DNA of 64,000 bases from assembly GCA_027422505.1 (NCBI GenBank), contig JAPQWV010000635.1:62001-126000 (forward strand). The letters run 5' to 3'. The DNA comes from Craterostigma plantagineum (Eukaryota; Streptophyta; Magnoliopsida; Lamiales; Linderniaceae). This document shows positions 34,863 to 45,879 of this stretch, one piece after another (position 1 is the stretch's first letter; every line of letters begins with the position of its first letter). Under the pieces are notes generated by a model, which was given only the letters and a program-made list of their open reading frames with translations, ran no database searches and was not told the DNA's origin. The translations under genes and the position numbers were made by a program.

Positions 34863-36460
34863 ATCACTCCCCTACTCTAATTTGTCTTTTGGGACAAAAG
34901 TGAATTAGAGTAAAAATTATAAGGCAGGCTGTAATTAAAGTAGCTAACCGTATGGCAGGTCTTACCAAGGCCCACTCAAAATCATTACTCTGTATTTTGA
35001 AAATGTACGTCGTCAAGGGTAGCAACGGCTCTTTTGCAGGTATTTGAGCTTTTCGACTTCTCCATTTTGCCTTTGGAGAGTATTATCCGATCATGTGTCT
35101 TTGGTTTCCGGCACAGGTATGACATCCTCATGGTGGGCTATGTTGACCGATCTGGAGTAGGGTACAGCTCCTTAGTTCCTCCGACTCCCCAAGCCAGCAT
35201 ACCCTATGTAGCTCCCTTGCTCCCTCGGGTCTTGGTGGCAAGGGATGTTTGCAAGGAGATTCCTCCTTCGATGGACGTCCCTGCGGTTCCTTCTCCTATT
35301 AGGGGAGCTCAAGAAGTTTCCATCGTCACAGCCCCTGTTTCTACTGTTAACAGGAAAACAACTTTATCAAAGGGTCAGAAAGAAAAACAAAAAGGAAGTT
35401 ACTTCCTTCTTCCCCTTGGGTGAATATGCTGAGCCTCTTATGGGACCTATGGGGACCTCAGTGGCTGAGCTCCCTACTTTTGTCTTTGTTTAGGCATCAT
35501 GGGACCTGTAATATTTTAGGAAGGGCTTAACTCCCTATATTTACGTGTCTCTGTCGGGGGCTTTTTCCTGCGTAATGTATGATTCGTATGTTGTATCCAC
35601 CATCTTTGGGATCTGGAAGGGACCTGACGGGACCTGATGGCGGAGCTCCTCTTGCACTTCGAAGGAGATCCCCAGGTCCTACTGCACGTTGCTTCTAGCT
35701 CCCTGGGACATCCCATTTATATAGACCTCTCATCTTCTTCGTCATGGTGATAGCCTGTAAAAAATACTTTGTCATGTTTTTCTTTCGAGGCATAATGGTG
35801 AGGGGGAGCTTAATTTCCCATGTTCGCATATTACATCGGAGTTCCCTTTCTCCTTGTATTATATTTTCTTTTGCGGGACCTGATGGATGTTTCTGGGAAC
35901 ATCATTATCGAGGCATGGTTATAGCATCAGCTCGCTTATTCAATTCGTAAGCCAAGTACGAATTCACGCCCTTGGTTGCAATGATCGTCGTCATTGTCCT
36001 CGGGTGTTGCTCTGCGCTAGGCTCTCTTTGTCCTTAGCGAGTTCAGTATCTGGGTAGACACTTAGGTCTACAAAATTATAACCCCGGGGATCCCCTCATC
36101 TATTTACCCTGGTTATAGCGCCAGCTTTGCTTTTTAGGTACCATTCACGTCGCAGGCTTACTGAGCCTTTGATGTCCTGTACACCGCATCCCGTCAGCGG
36201 CGGCATCTTGTACACCCTTATGGGCATCATCACGTTGCAGATTTATTATCTTTGATGTTGGGTACGGCGCAGGCCCATCGGCCTTTGGGATCATCACATG
36301 TCGCAGACTATCAGTCTTTGATGTCGGGTACACCTTAGGTCCGTCGACCCTCGGCATCGATTATATTACATGGTGCACCTTTCATTATATGATAAAATGT
36401 GTATATTCCGACAAGGCGGTGTTTCTTAGGGATATTAGTTTACCCTGGTTATAGCGTCAG
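34863..36460. other. Non-coding interior of the 33722-40655 element (3' side)
   Basis: No recognised protein domain. The plus-strand ORF at 35034-35423 is proline/serine-rich and could be a decayed antisense additional ORF, but nothing supports a function. Confidence 0.45.
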
Positions 36461-36463
36461 CTT

Positions 36464-36582
36464 ACGCGTGGTTATAGATCCCGCTCGCTTAAACGCGTGG
36501 TTATAGCGCTCGCTCACTTAGATGCGTGGTTATAGCGCTCGTTCGCTTAGATGCATGGTTATAGCGCTCGCTCGCTTAGTAT
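36464..36582. repeat. 29 bp tandem repeat, about four copies
   Basis: Unit of the form GCGTGGTTATAGCGCTCGCT plus CACTTAGAT, repeated with small changes inside the 33722-40655 element. Confidence 0.85.
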
Positions 36583-36858
36583 TCGGGCTCCTTGTTGGAG
36601 GCCTAAAATTTGAAGTAACGGAGCTCCTTTGTCCTTGGTTAATGATGAGGTCCCTGGCTCCAGGTCTCCAGAGGCTCGGACATCCGATTGCTCAAGTGAA
36701 CAATTTTGGCTCTATTGGAAATTGGAATTCCTCTGCCCTGTAGCTCCTATAGGGACTTGAGCCTTAAATGGAGCTGGCCCTGTTTAGAGGAGGTGGGGGT
36801 TGTCTGCCTTTGATTGGCACAGATCCCCCAGACTCCTCGACCTTGGTTGATGCCAGGG

Positions 36859-37089
36859 TCAAGGAACTTCCTCAATTGTCCCACTATGGGGCACTTCGAT
36901 TTCATCCTTCAAATAATAGCAGTCATTAGTATGATGCATGTATTTATTATGGTATCGATGATATAAATGAGAATAAGATTTAGGCTCCTCAATGGAATTT
37001 CGGCTAAGAGCCTTATCAATGCGGTAACTAGGCTCCTCAGACCAGCCTGGAGTTGGATCAACGTTGTAGCGCTGTAGCGGAATCGGCAA
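36859..37089 (-). pseudogene. gag C-terminal fragment in the 33722-40655 element
   Basis: The frame reads YHRYHNKYMHHTNDCYYLKD followed by EIE, matching the C-terminal part of Ty3-type gag proteins (family pattern FHxxxGHxTxxCxxLKxxIE). Similar, more decayed copies occur on the same strand near 37640-37760 (about IHHTNYFYCLKDQIE) and 38310-38420 (MHRTNNCYCLKDVIE). Zinc-ligand positions are only partly kept. No complete gag remains. Confidence 0.6.
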
Positions 37090-38499
37090 ATGTGGTAACT
37101 AGGCTCCTCAGACCAGCACGGAGTTGGATTTGCAGGTCCCAAATATGAAGATTCGGGTCTGCGCGCTAGCACGGAGCTGTCTCTTAGGTCCCATGGATAT
37201 TACCAGCGAGGAGCTGGGCTTTAAGGTCCTGCGGATCTTTGCTAGAGGGGAGCTGGGAATTGTCTTCCAGCAGAGCTTTATGTGCTAGCATGGAGCTCAG
37301 GTTTTATCTCCCTCGGGTTTTCAGGCGCTGCGGCCCTTTGGATATTTTATGCAGGCGCGTAACTAAGGCTATAGATCCCTATCAGAAGCTTAGGGACTTT
37401 GCTACCGGCAAGGAGATTGGGCTTTCGGGTGCTAGTGCGGAGCTGGTGGCAATGTAGAACTCCCTTCAAGGTCCTACAGACCTTCATGTGCCAACGCAGA
37501 GGATCCTTAATGGGGCTAGCTCCTATCTGGAAGGAGCGGGGGTTGTCTGCCTTTAGTCGACACAGATCCCCCGGGCCCCCTTTTGGCTGCCTTCAGACCT
37601 TGGTCGAGGCTATGCCCAACGGACCTCCCTAGACGTCATACGAGGATGAGTCCTTCTATTTGGTCCTTCAAACAGTAGAAGTAGTTAGTGTGATGTATGT
37701 ACTTATAATAATATTGGTAAAGTAAATGAAAATGAGATTCAGAGGGCCCTGCAGTTCCGGCTAAGAGCCCTTTTCATCACGGGATGTCTTCCGACCCGCC
37801 AGGATCTCCTCCATGTTGTTGCATGATGGTATGAGGTTCTGTAGGATCCTAAGGAGATATCCCAATACCTCCCTATCCCGAGGTTCAGCTTTCCATGGGC
37901 GCGTCTCTTGCCTATTTATTCCTGGCATAACCTCTTTATGGAATTCTGAGGGAGCTCTTGGGACAACGGCACAGTGAGCTCCCATCATGGAGGCCGTTTG
38001 TTGGTGCACTCATTTTTTACGGAGAAAATGGTAGTTGGTGCCCCCAGGGCAGCAATGTTGGACCTACTGATGTTGTGTGGAGGTCCTCGTTCTTCCTTTG
38101 TCGATGAAAGGGTATGACACGCCGGTCCTTAGCATCTTAAATCTCTCATACTAGTATGAAGCTCCTAGATAGATCCAATGGGCCTTCCTGTGCTCAGATG
38201 AAGGCTGAAGCTGGTTTGGAGGTCCTAGAAAGCAAACCTCCGTATGCGACCGAGGCGCCGACCTTCGCTACTGCGGCTAGCCCCTTTGGGTGTGCTGTCA
38301 GGATAAGCGTCTCGATCACGTCCTTCAAACAATAACAATTGTTAGTGCGGTGCATGTTTATTATGACAACAATAACATGTAATAGAGAATGAGATTTTGG
38401 AGGGTCTGAGGTCCCGGCTAAGAGCCTTATCGACACGGGACGTCTTCCGTAGATCTTCATGTGCCCGCTTGGAATTTGGCTTTTATCTCCCACTGATCT

Positions 38500-39350
38500 T
38501 TAGGCGTTGGCGCAGAGCTATCTTTTAGGTCCCGCGGACTTCGCGTACCAGTGCGGAGCTTGGCTTGTATCTCCTGCGGATCTTCAGATGTCAGCGTTGA
38601 GACGTCTTATAGGTCCTACGGACCTCGTGCCAGCGCGGAGCTGGGGAGATCACGAATGTGGAGCCTCAGGTCTTCTTGCCAGCGCGGAGCTGGGCTTTTA
38701 GGTCCCTAAGGGGGAGCTCCGGGTTTGCTTGCCAGTGCGGAGCTGGGCTCTTAGGTCCCGAAGGGGGAGCTTCGGGTCTTCTTTCCATCACGGAGCTTGG
38801 CTTTTAAGTCCCAAAGGGGGAGCTTCGGTCTTCATGCTAGCGCAGAGCTGGACTCTTAGGTCCCAAAGGGGGAGCTCCGGGTTTGCTTGCCAGTGCGGAG
38901 CTGGGCTCGTAGATCCCGAAGGGGGAGCTTCGGGTCTTCTTTCCAGCACGGAGCTTGGCTTTTAAGTCCCAAAGCGGGAGCTTCGGGTCTTCATGCTAGC
39001 GCAGAGCTGGACTCTTCGGTCCCGAGGGGGAGCTCCGGGTTTGCTTGCCAGTGCGGAGCTGGGCTCTTAGATCCCGAAGGGGGGCTTCGGGTCCTCTTTC
39101 CAGCATGGAGCTTGGCTTTTAAGTCCCAAAGGGGGAGCTTCGTGTTTTCATGCTAACGCAGAGCTGGACTCTTAGGTCCCCAGGGGGGAGCTTCGGGTCT
39201 TCATGCCAGCACGGAGCTGGGCTCTTAGGTCCCGAAGGGGGAGCTTTGGGTCTTCACGCCAGCATGGAGCTGGGCTTTTAGGTCCCAAAGGGGGAGCTTC
39301 GGGCCTTCTCGCCAGCGGGAAATTGGGCTTTTAGGTCCCGAAGGCGAGCT
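38500..39350. repeat. 54 bp tandem repeat with trimeric higher-order structure
   Basis: Monomers of about 54 bp share AGGTCCCGAAGGGGGAGCTT. Every third monomer is more alike: GGGTTTGCTTGCCAGTGCGG recurs at about 38720, 38879 and 39037, a period of 157-159 bp. The array lies between the gag fragments and the 5' LTR/primer site of the minus-strand element. Confidence 0.85.
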
Positions 39351-40752
39351 ATGGGTCTTCATCATTTCCTCCTCTCGGTCAAGGTGGTGCATATGGCATT
39401 ACGTCTTAGGAGCTTCAGTTGCGCTTCGACAACTCCTGCGATTTATAAGTCCAAGCTCTTCGGTAGAGAGAGTCTTCTTCCCCCAGTTTTTTGCATTTTT
39501 TGTCTCATCCCAGTAGAAATAAAGACAAGAAAAAAGAAATAAAAAAAGTTAAGCACAGCTTCGCACAACATATGCAAAATTAATCACGTCTTCAACTTGA
39601 AATTCCCCACAGACGGCGCCATTTGATATGGGGCTATCCCAATCAATGAGATTTATATGTGTGGGGTTATATAGCCGGAGAATCGATAAAGTTATGTGCG
39701 CAAGGTGCTTATTTGTAAAGGAATTGAAAGGGACGTGTTTGGGACTTGTTGGGGACGTATTTGGGGTACTGGGACGTGATGGGGGACCTGTTGGGGGCAT
39801 ATTTGGTACGTCGGGGACCTGTATGGACGTGTTTGGAACGTGGGACCTGTTTGAATGTGTTTGGGATTTTGGGGACGTGCTGAGGACGTAAATGAAATAA
39901 CACAAGGGTTACGTGGTTCGGATCTTTGCAGATCCTACGTCCACGGGCGCTCTAAAACCTCTTTTCACTATACTTTAATGATTTACACACTCAAACTGCC
40001 TATTCCTTACGTATTCTCTCAAGAACAGAAGGCATAATAAAGAAAGGTGTTTCCATAGTGAGGGAGAGGGATTTCTTAAGTGTTTCATGTGTTAAAACGT
40101 GAGTGAATGGTGAAAATGACGAAGTTCCCTTTTTATAGGGGGCTCTTGGACATTGCCTGAAGGTACGTCCCTAACTCTTGGATATTGCTTGAAGGTAGGT
40201 CACTGGAATCTTGGATATAGGATGCATTCCATCACATCGGGGAGCTGCAAGCAGTTTGCGTTACGTCCCCTAATTCCTTATGATAGGGCCTTTTGTGTAC
40301 AGTGTAGGCTGTCTGGCATCTTCATTGGATACTCTTTTTACAACATCTTTTCACTGTTGGCGTATCAGGGAAGCTTTGTTCGTCCTCAGGAGCTGCCAGG
40401 TAGTTCCTCAGGTCCTGAGCACCTGTTGTTAGTTTTCTAAAATCTGTCGGAGGTCCCCAGAGCCCTTGTTTCCTATTGTTAGCTCCCTAAAGTATGTCGG
40501 AGGTCCCCAGAAGGCTTCGAAGGTCCCTAAAAGGCTTTTTTATCTCCCTATTTCCCCAAAACTCTAATTTCTATCAAGTCCTTCTAATTATCACTTTAAT
40601 CTAGATTATTTCCTTATTTTTTGTTATTCTGCCTGCCTAATTTATGTCCGTATCAGTATCTATATTCTTATGAAATGAAATATTATGCTATCGTACGAAA
40701 ACTAAAAGAAGATATCCCTCTGAGACTAGATCTTGTTAGTACCTATTCTATC

Positions 40753-41707
40753 TAGAGCTGAAAGCTTGGGCGGGCGGACTTTTTCGCTGAACAGTAAGGA
40801 AAGAAATAAAAATTAAGGGGTCCAGTCTTCCTATGTATCTATCTATAAAGATACCGGCCCGGTCTGAGCGGACTGCCCGTTGGGCTAATTGGCCAAGATT
40901 TTTTTCATTTTTTTTTAATTTATTAAGTTCAAAATCATTGATTTATTTATTATAAATTATGTTTTACTACTATATACACAATATTACAAATATATTAAGA
41001 AATTTTATATCTCATTAATACATCAAAAAATATTATTATTTGCTTACAAAATTGAATTTGATCAATATTATATATAGAAAATAAAAGAAAAACTAATAAA
41101 ATGGCGGGCCCAATTTGACCCGCAGCCTGTCAGCCCAGCGGGCCTAATTGTGACGCCCGGGGCCGACGAGGGCGGGGAGTAATCGTCGGTGCCAAAGAAA
41201 TGCATGGACAAAGAGCGGCTCCTGGCAGGCTTCTAGACGAAGGGGTACATGAACGAACCGATCCGACACCCGAATGAGATGGGATCCTGAGACTGACAAT
41301 GCATGGGCGTGTCAGGCTAAGAATCGTATCACCAAGGTCGACCTACCTTTTCGGGAGTCCATCCGAAAGAACTTCAAAGTTAAGCGTGCTTGACTTGAAG
41401 CAATCTTGGGATGGGTGACCCCTGGGAAGTTTGCCCAGGGTGCGTGTGAGCGAGGATGAAGCACGCTGAAAGGTTAAGTGGTGGTACAGTGGGGCCAGAC
41501 TATCAGTCGGAGTGTGGTGGGCCCAACCCCACAGGTCCCGGTAGGGACGGATGCTACAGTGACACCCGCTATGGGACGGGATGTTACACTAATGGCCCAG
41601 GCCAAACAGTGTTCATGTTTTGGGCTCATAAATCTTGGGTCCAAGCCCGGGTTTTTCGGGCCGGGTCGGGCCAGCTCATGGGCTTGGGGCCCAAAATTTC
41701 AAGTCTA
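40753..41707. mobile_element. hAT-like non-autonomous element containing a Cassandra-type solo LTR
   Basis: Terminal inverted repeats start TAGAGCTGAAAGCTTGGGC (40753) and, read inward from the other end (41707), TAGACTTGAAATTTTGGGC. An 8 bp target duplication with one mismatch flanks it: ATTCTATC (40745-40752) and GTTCTATC (41708-41715). 8 bp duplications and TAGAG/TAGAC ends are hAT features. Without the nested LTR the element is about 510 bp and encodes nothing. GGCCC/GGGCC motifs cluster near its ends. Confidence 0.75.
41149..41588 (+). mobile_element. Cassandra-type TRIM solo LTR with 5S rRNA-like promoter
   Basis: TGTGACGCCC...GATGTTACA, 440 bp, flanked by the perfect 5 bp target duplication CTAAT (41144-41148 and 41589-41593). 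Its middle (about 41350-41450) contains 5S rRNA-like blocks: AAGTTAAGCGTGCTTG, GGGATGGGTGACC and CTGGGAAGT. Cassandra elements are known for carrying 5S rRNA-like sequence with Pol III promoter elements in their LTRs. There is no second LTR or interior, so it is a recombined solo LTR. Confidence 0.87.
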
Positions 41708-41715
41708 GTTCTATC

Positions 41716-42213
41716 CAACTAATCTAACTTATGAACGATCTACCACCCTAAAGATGAAGATTTAAGGCTTTGTGTGTGGGGGCTCTCAAACGTTTTTCTT
41801 ATTAGTGCAACACATGCCCTAATGAATTAGGGTTTGAGGGAATATATACCACTCCGATTGGTATATTATATCACAAGGAACTAATAATTAGAATATTATG
41901 GCCCAAAGTTAACTAAATATAAAACCAACAAAGATGAAATAATGAAATTGAACACGAGAAAATATTCCTAACAGATCCCTTGCCAGTATATTGTTGAGGG
42001 TCCAGTCCGTTTAGTTTCCTAGATAACCTAAGATAGACCAAAATCATACAAATACGGTTCGTTATAAATTATCCAAATTATATTATTCGATATTCACAGT
42101 AATAATCCTTTTTTATAAACTATGTATTGATTAAGTAATTGTTACTTTAATAATTTTGCAAATAATACTGACAAGACTACCTTGCAAAGTGAACGAAACG
42201 TGTTTGTACAACC
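41716..42213. other. Intergenic DNA
   Basis: AT-rich; no gene, RNA or repeat recognised. Confidence 0.5.
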
Positions 42214-42218
42214 CTTAT

Positions 42219-43179
42219 TGATACGGACCAAAATAGATACGCCATAAAATAAAGATAAGAAAAGGCCCAGTAGGCCCATTGGAAAATATTTATACTTAGT
42301 AAATAATAATAAATAATATAGATAGGGACCTCCGGAAGACTTTAGGGACCTCCAAGTCACTTTGGGGAGCTAACAACAGGAAATAAGGGTCTTTAGGGAC
42401 CTCCAAGAGACCTAGGGGACTAACATAATAGGAACTGCAAGGACCTTCGGCGCCAGCTGGTAGTGCCCCGAGAGAAACAAAGCTTCTTCGATACGCTAAG
42501 AGCTCATGGGGAGGAACGAAGCTTCTTCAATACGCTACAGTGACATCTGACAGACGGCCGGCCATTCTGTAGCATCACAGTGTCCCCGAAGGTCCTATCA
42601 GTAGGAATCTGGGCAATATCCAGGAGCCAGGGACGTAACCTTCAGACAATACCCAAGAGCCTTCTATATAAAGGGGACTTCACCATTTTCACGAGGCCAT
42701 TATCATTCCAACACTTCTAAATGCTTATAAAATATTCTCTCTCTACAAATAAGGTCCTTAAGTGTTTTAGTAGGTGTTCTTGATATAAAGAAGAGAAAGT
42801 GAGCTGTTTGAGTGTGTAATCTTCAAAGTATAGTGAAAACAGTTCCCGAGCGCCCGTGGACGTAGGATCTACAAAGATCCGAACCACGTAACCCTTGTGT
42901 TATTTCGTTTACGTCCTCAACACGTCTCCAACATCCAAACACATTCAAACAGGTCCCCCGCGTTCCAGACACGTCCAAACAGGTCCCCGACATACCAAAT
43001 ATGCCCCCAACAGGTCCCATCACGTCCCAGTACCCCAAATACGTCCCCAACAAGTCTCAAACACGTCCCTTTCAATTCCTTTACAAATAAGCACCTTACG
43101 CACGTAGCTTTATCGATTCTCCGGCTATATAAATTTCCCCACACATATAAATCTTGTTGATTGGGATAGCCCCGTATCA
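42219..43179 (+). mobile_element. Solo LTR related to the 33722-40655 element, opposite orientation
   Basis: TGATACGGACC...CCGTATCA, 961 bp, flanked by the perfect 5 bp target duplication CTTAT (42214-42218 and 43180-43184). Shares with the LTRs at 33722 and 39624 the segment with GCGCCCGTGGACGTAGGATC, GAACCACGTAA and the terminal run of CAxACGTCC-like motifs. It is in + orientation whereas that element is on the minus strand, and it is clearly more diverged. Confidence 0.88.
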
Positions 43180-43184
43180 CTTAT

Positions 43185-43779
43185 GATTATTAATTCAAAC
43201 ATAATTGTCTTATATTTTCTTATTAGTTGGCATATGCATAAATAATCGTACTTATTTGATTCACGCCTTTCTATTTTATTAAGTGATCATTTCAAAATTA
43301 ACTGGTTTATCAATTTTATATTAAAAACATATTAATTACAAATAACCATAACAACACCATTCAAATCCTAACCACATAAAAACCTCATTTTCATTAGTAT
43401 CTTTACTTTGCTATTAAATAAATATTAAATTATTAATAATAAAACCAGCCACTACTAATCCATTTTTATTTTATGGACATACATAGTATGTGCCGACATA
43501 AGAGTACTAGTGTTAAATTATGTACTTGCAAGAGCATACTATTGTTCTAATTCTACGAAGAAGCCCTTCTCGACATTTCTAATTAATTTTTAAATTTATT
43601 GTGTGACATGCAAAGCTTTAGGAAATTCCAGGGATCTCAACTCATAGACCACCACATGCTAAACAAACAACACAAATGCAAAATGAAACAGAGAAAAGTG
43701 AAAAACACGAGGCACTTCAACTACTTTCATTTTCAAGAGAAGAAAAGAGAAAAGAAAACCAAATCCAAAGTAGTCATCG
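43185..43779. other. AT-rich intergenic DNA
   Basis: No convincing feature. The ORF 43599-43796 is lysine-rich, without a recognisable domain. Confidence 0.45.
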
Positions 43780-44022
43780 AAGTCCACTTAGACTGAGGAG
43801 AATCGTTAGAATCCCAACCCCACACTCGATTGTTCTCACCGTCTTCGACTCCATTATTGTTCGAATCAGACATTATAGCAGCAGTTGGGAGAAGTGATGA
43901 TCTGCTTGGCTCATGTTGTTGTTGCTGACGTAATCCTGAGGGGTATTTAAGTAATTCTGAATAAGGTGGCTCAAGCTTGAAGTAATCGAGCCACGAGCCA
44001 CTAAGTCATCTGCTAACTTCAC
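43780..44022 (-). pseudogene. Possible decayed exon of an unrecognised gene
   Basis: On the minus strand an AG acceptor (before 44022) opens a frame [20 protein letters not shown]...[13 protein letters not shown] that stops near 43891. After a one-base shift it resumes as MSDSNNNGVEDGENNRVWGW DSNDSPQSKW. Both parts have gene-like composition. I do not recognise the family. It could equally be an accidental pair of ORFs. Confidence 0.28.
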
Positions 44023-44090
44023 CTTCACATACAAAAACAGAGCATTTTATTACCAGTTTCTTTGAAAACAATAGCGATGATTATGATATA

Positions 44091-44114
44091 TATGTGTATA
44101 TATATATATATATA
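44091..44114. repeat. (TA)n microsatellite
   Basis: TA/TG dinucleotide run. Confidence 0.85.
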
Positions 44115-44234
44115 ATATTGATATGGACTAATACACGATGGTCCAAAAAATAAATGAAAAAGAAGCCCACCAGGCCCCTTAAAGAAATGATTTAACACTT
44201 AATAAAAACAATAAAGAATCTGAGTAAATCTAAC

Positions 44235-44821
44235 TGTTGGAATAAAGAGCATTTAGATAGTTTGAGAATGAGGTCGAATTAGGTCAAAACAAGCCTAGAA
44301 AAACTACGAATCTAAACGATCCTGAAAAACCTACGAAGTACTAAGACTTCTGAAAACTGAATACTAGGCTAAAAGACAACTCTCGTCATATGTAAAACTC
44401 GCTCAAACTCGGTATGTGTTTCGCTCAGAATTTACGCTCAATATGTTGCTCAAAGTTGCTCCATGAAAGCTCTCTCGAAAGTCGTGATTATGGCAGCTCG
44501 AAATGTCCTTATTTTATAGGCTTTGGCTCCCTCTTGAATTGGTATGAGATCCTTTGATAATCTCCCAAGTATCTCCTCGAAGATCTCCCTAAATATAGTA
44601 TATATTTACTTCGAATCTTCTCATCTCATTGGCCGATCTCTTATCTCCTATTTATGGTAGCTGGTTGAATGATTCTCTTTTGATATTCGGATCTTCTAAT
44701 CTTGGTAGTCACTTGACTAATTCTCTTTTGATCTTCAAATCTCTATATATAGTAATTGCACTTCCTAAATTCGTTCAAGTAGCTCCACGTGCTTTCCACA
44801 CGGTTTAGACTCGTTCCAACA
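44235..44821. mobile_element. Probable solo LTR
   Basis: The ends TGTTGGAA (44235) and TTCCAACA (44821) form perfect 8 bp inverted termini with TG/CA ends, 587 bp apart. Flanks CTAAC (44230-44234) and CTTAAC (44822-44827) are similar but not an exact target duplication. No coding sequence. The sequence just before it (44118-44234, TGATATGGACTAATAC...) resembles the start of the 42219-43179 LTR, so it may have inserted into an older LTR. Confidence 0.5.
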
Positions 44822-45879
44822 CTTAACTACGTCCTGCACATTATTAATTAAAGCCACAAAAAAAGGTTAAACGGTTTTTGGGCATGAAAAATAAAATCGA
44901 ATGTTGACCAATTCACAGACAACAATGTTGGCTGGAATGTTAGCTCGACATTGTCAATGCTGAGCTAGTCAACATTAACAAACACTTCTATCTATTTACG
45001 CGATGAATGTAAATAAAAGTAAATTTATAGGTGAAACACGGGGCGGGTTTCGAGGGGAGTTACCAAAACCCGAGATCCATCCCTGATCTTGTGGGGTTGA
45101 GTCTTTTGAGACCTAACCCGACTCAATACCCAATTAGTAAAAAATAATCGCTCCGTTAGGGGTAAATCATGTCTAGATTCGCCCCATTGCCATTCTTAAT
45201 GTTAATTTTATTGACACAACAACCGAGCTAAACTAATCCCACGGATTTCATACGAATCCAGGTTTTCTCGGAAAAGTGGTCTATCAACTGAACTTGCCTT
45301 GTTCTGATAGGGGTACTAGCTTTTCATTCCCACCAAGGAATGTTGAACCAAACGATCCTTTAGGACAAATGAGGACATGAAATTACACGTGGAGGCCACA
45401 CATAAACATACCAAACTACTTTTGTTTGTCACTATATAATTGCAATATCATGAGTACCATTCATTAAATCAAAGTTACCCACACTCACATTCCTCATCTT
45501 TAATATATCAAAATATCTGTATAGAATTGAACTAAATTTTGGATAAATGTTGTGATAAAATTTGATTAAGTTTGATTCTGTGTCGGCTCTCGGCATTGCC
45601 GTTTTGTCGAAGAATGGCGTTTGAGGGCATTGGCTCTTAACGATTGAGTAATCTCATTAAAAAATTTATTTATACAAATGTCCTTGTATCCGACGATTTA
45701 GTTTAACCCATCACAAAAACAAATTTTTTTTGTGTTTATTTTTGTCTTGGTTATTGGTATATTGGCAGGAACATCTTGGGTAACCGTTACGGGATCAGAT
45801 TGTTTACAGTCTGATAACGATTTCAATAGGTTTAACAATGCCACGTACCGCTTGATTCTCCAATACATGAATATTAAAT
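44822..45879. other. Intergenic DNA
   Basis: No gene recognised. The right end may hold decayed 3' sequence of the Mutator-like element next to it. Confidence 0.4.

Larger units (their letters stand above)
33722..40655 (-). mobile_element. Non-autonomous Ty3-type LTR retrotransposon with degenerate gag tails
   Basis: LTRs at 33722-34862 and 39624-40655 have TGATA...TATCA ends. A perfect 5 bp target duplication GTATC flanks it (33717-33721 and 40656-40660). On the minus strand, GGCGCCGTCTGTGGGGAATT (39599-39618) follows the 5' LTR as a Ty3-type primer site, and AGGGGAGTGAT (34863-34873) precedes the 3' LTR as polypurine tract. The 4.8 kb interior lacks protease, RT and integrase. It has gag C-terminal fragments and tandem arrays. 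Organisation and primer site suggest a Tat-like derivative. Confidence 0.9.

Noticed and set aside
38507..39156. Secreted or repetitive protein encoded by the 54 bp array
   Set aside because: The open frames are a by-product of a repeat length divisible by three; they lie antisense to the element and lack any domain.
38500..39350. CRISPR-like array
   Set aside because: Units are contiguous tandem repeats without unique spacers, and the genome is a plant.
41340..41450. Functional 5S rRNA gene
   Set aside because: Only blocks of 5S-like sequence are present and they lie inside an LTR with TG/CA ends and a 5 bp target duplication; this is the Cassandra arrangement, not a 5S repeat unit.
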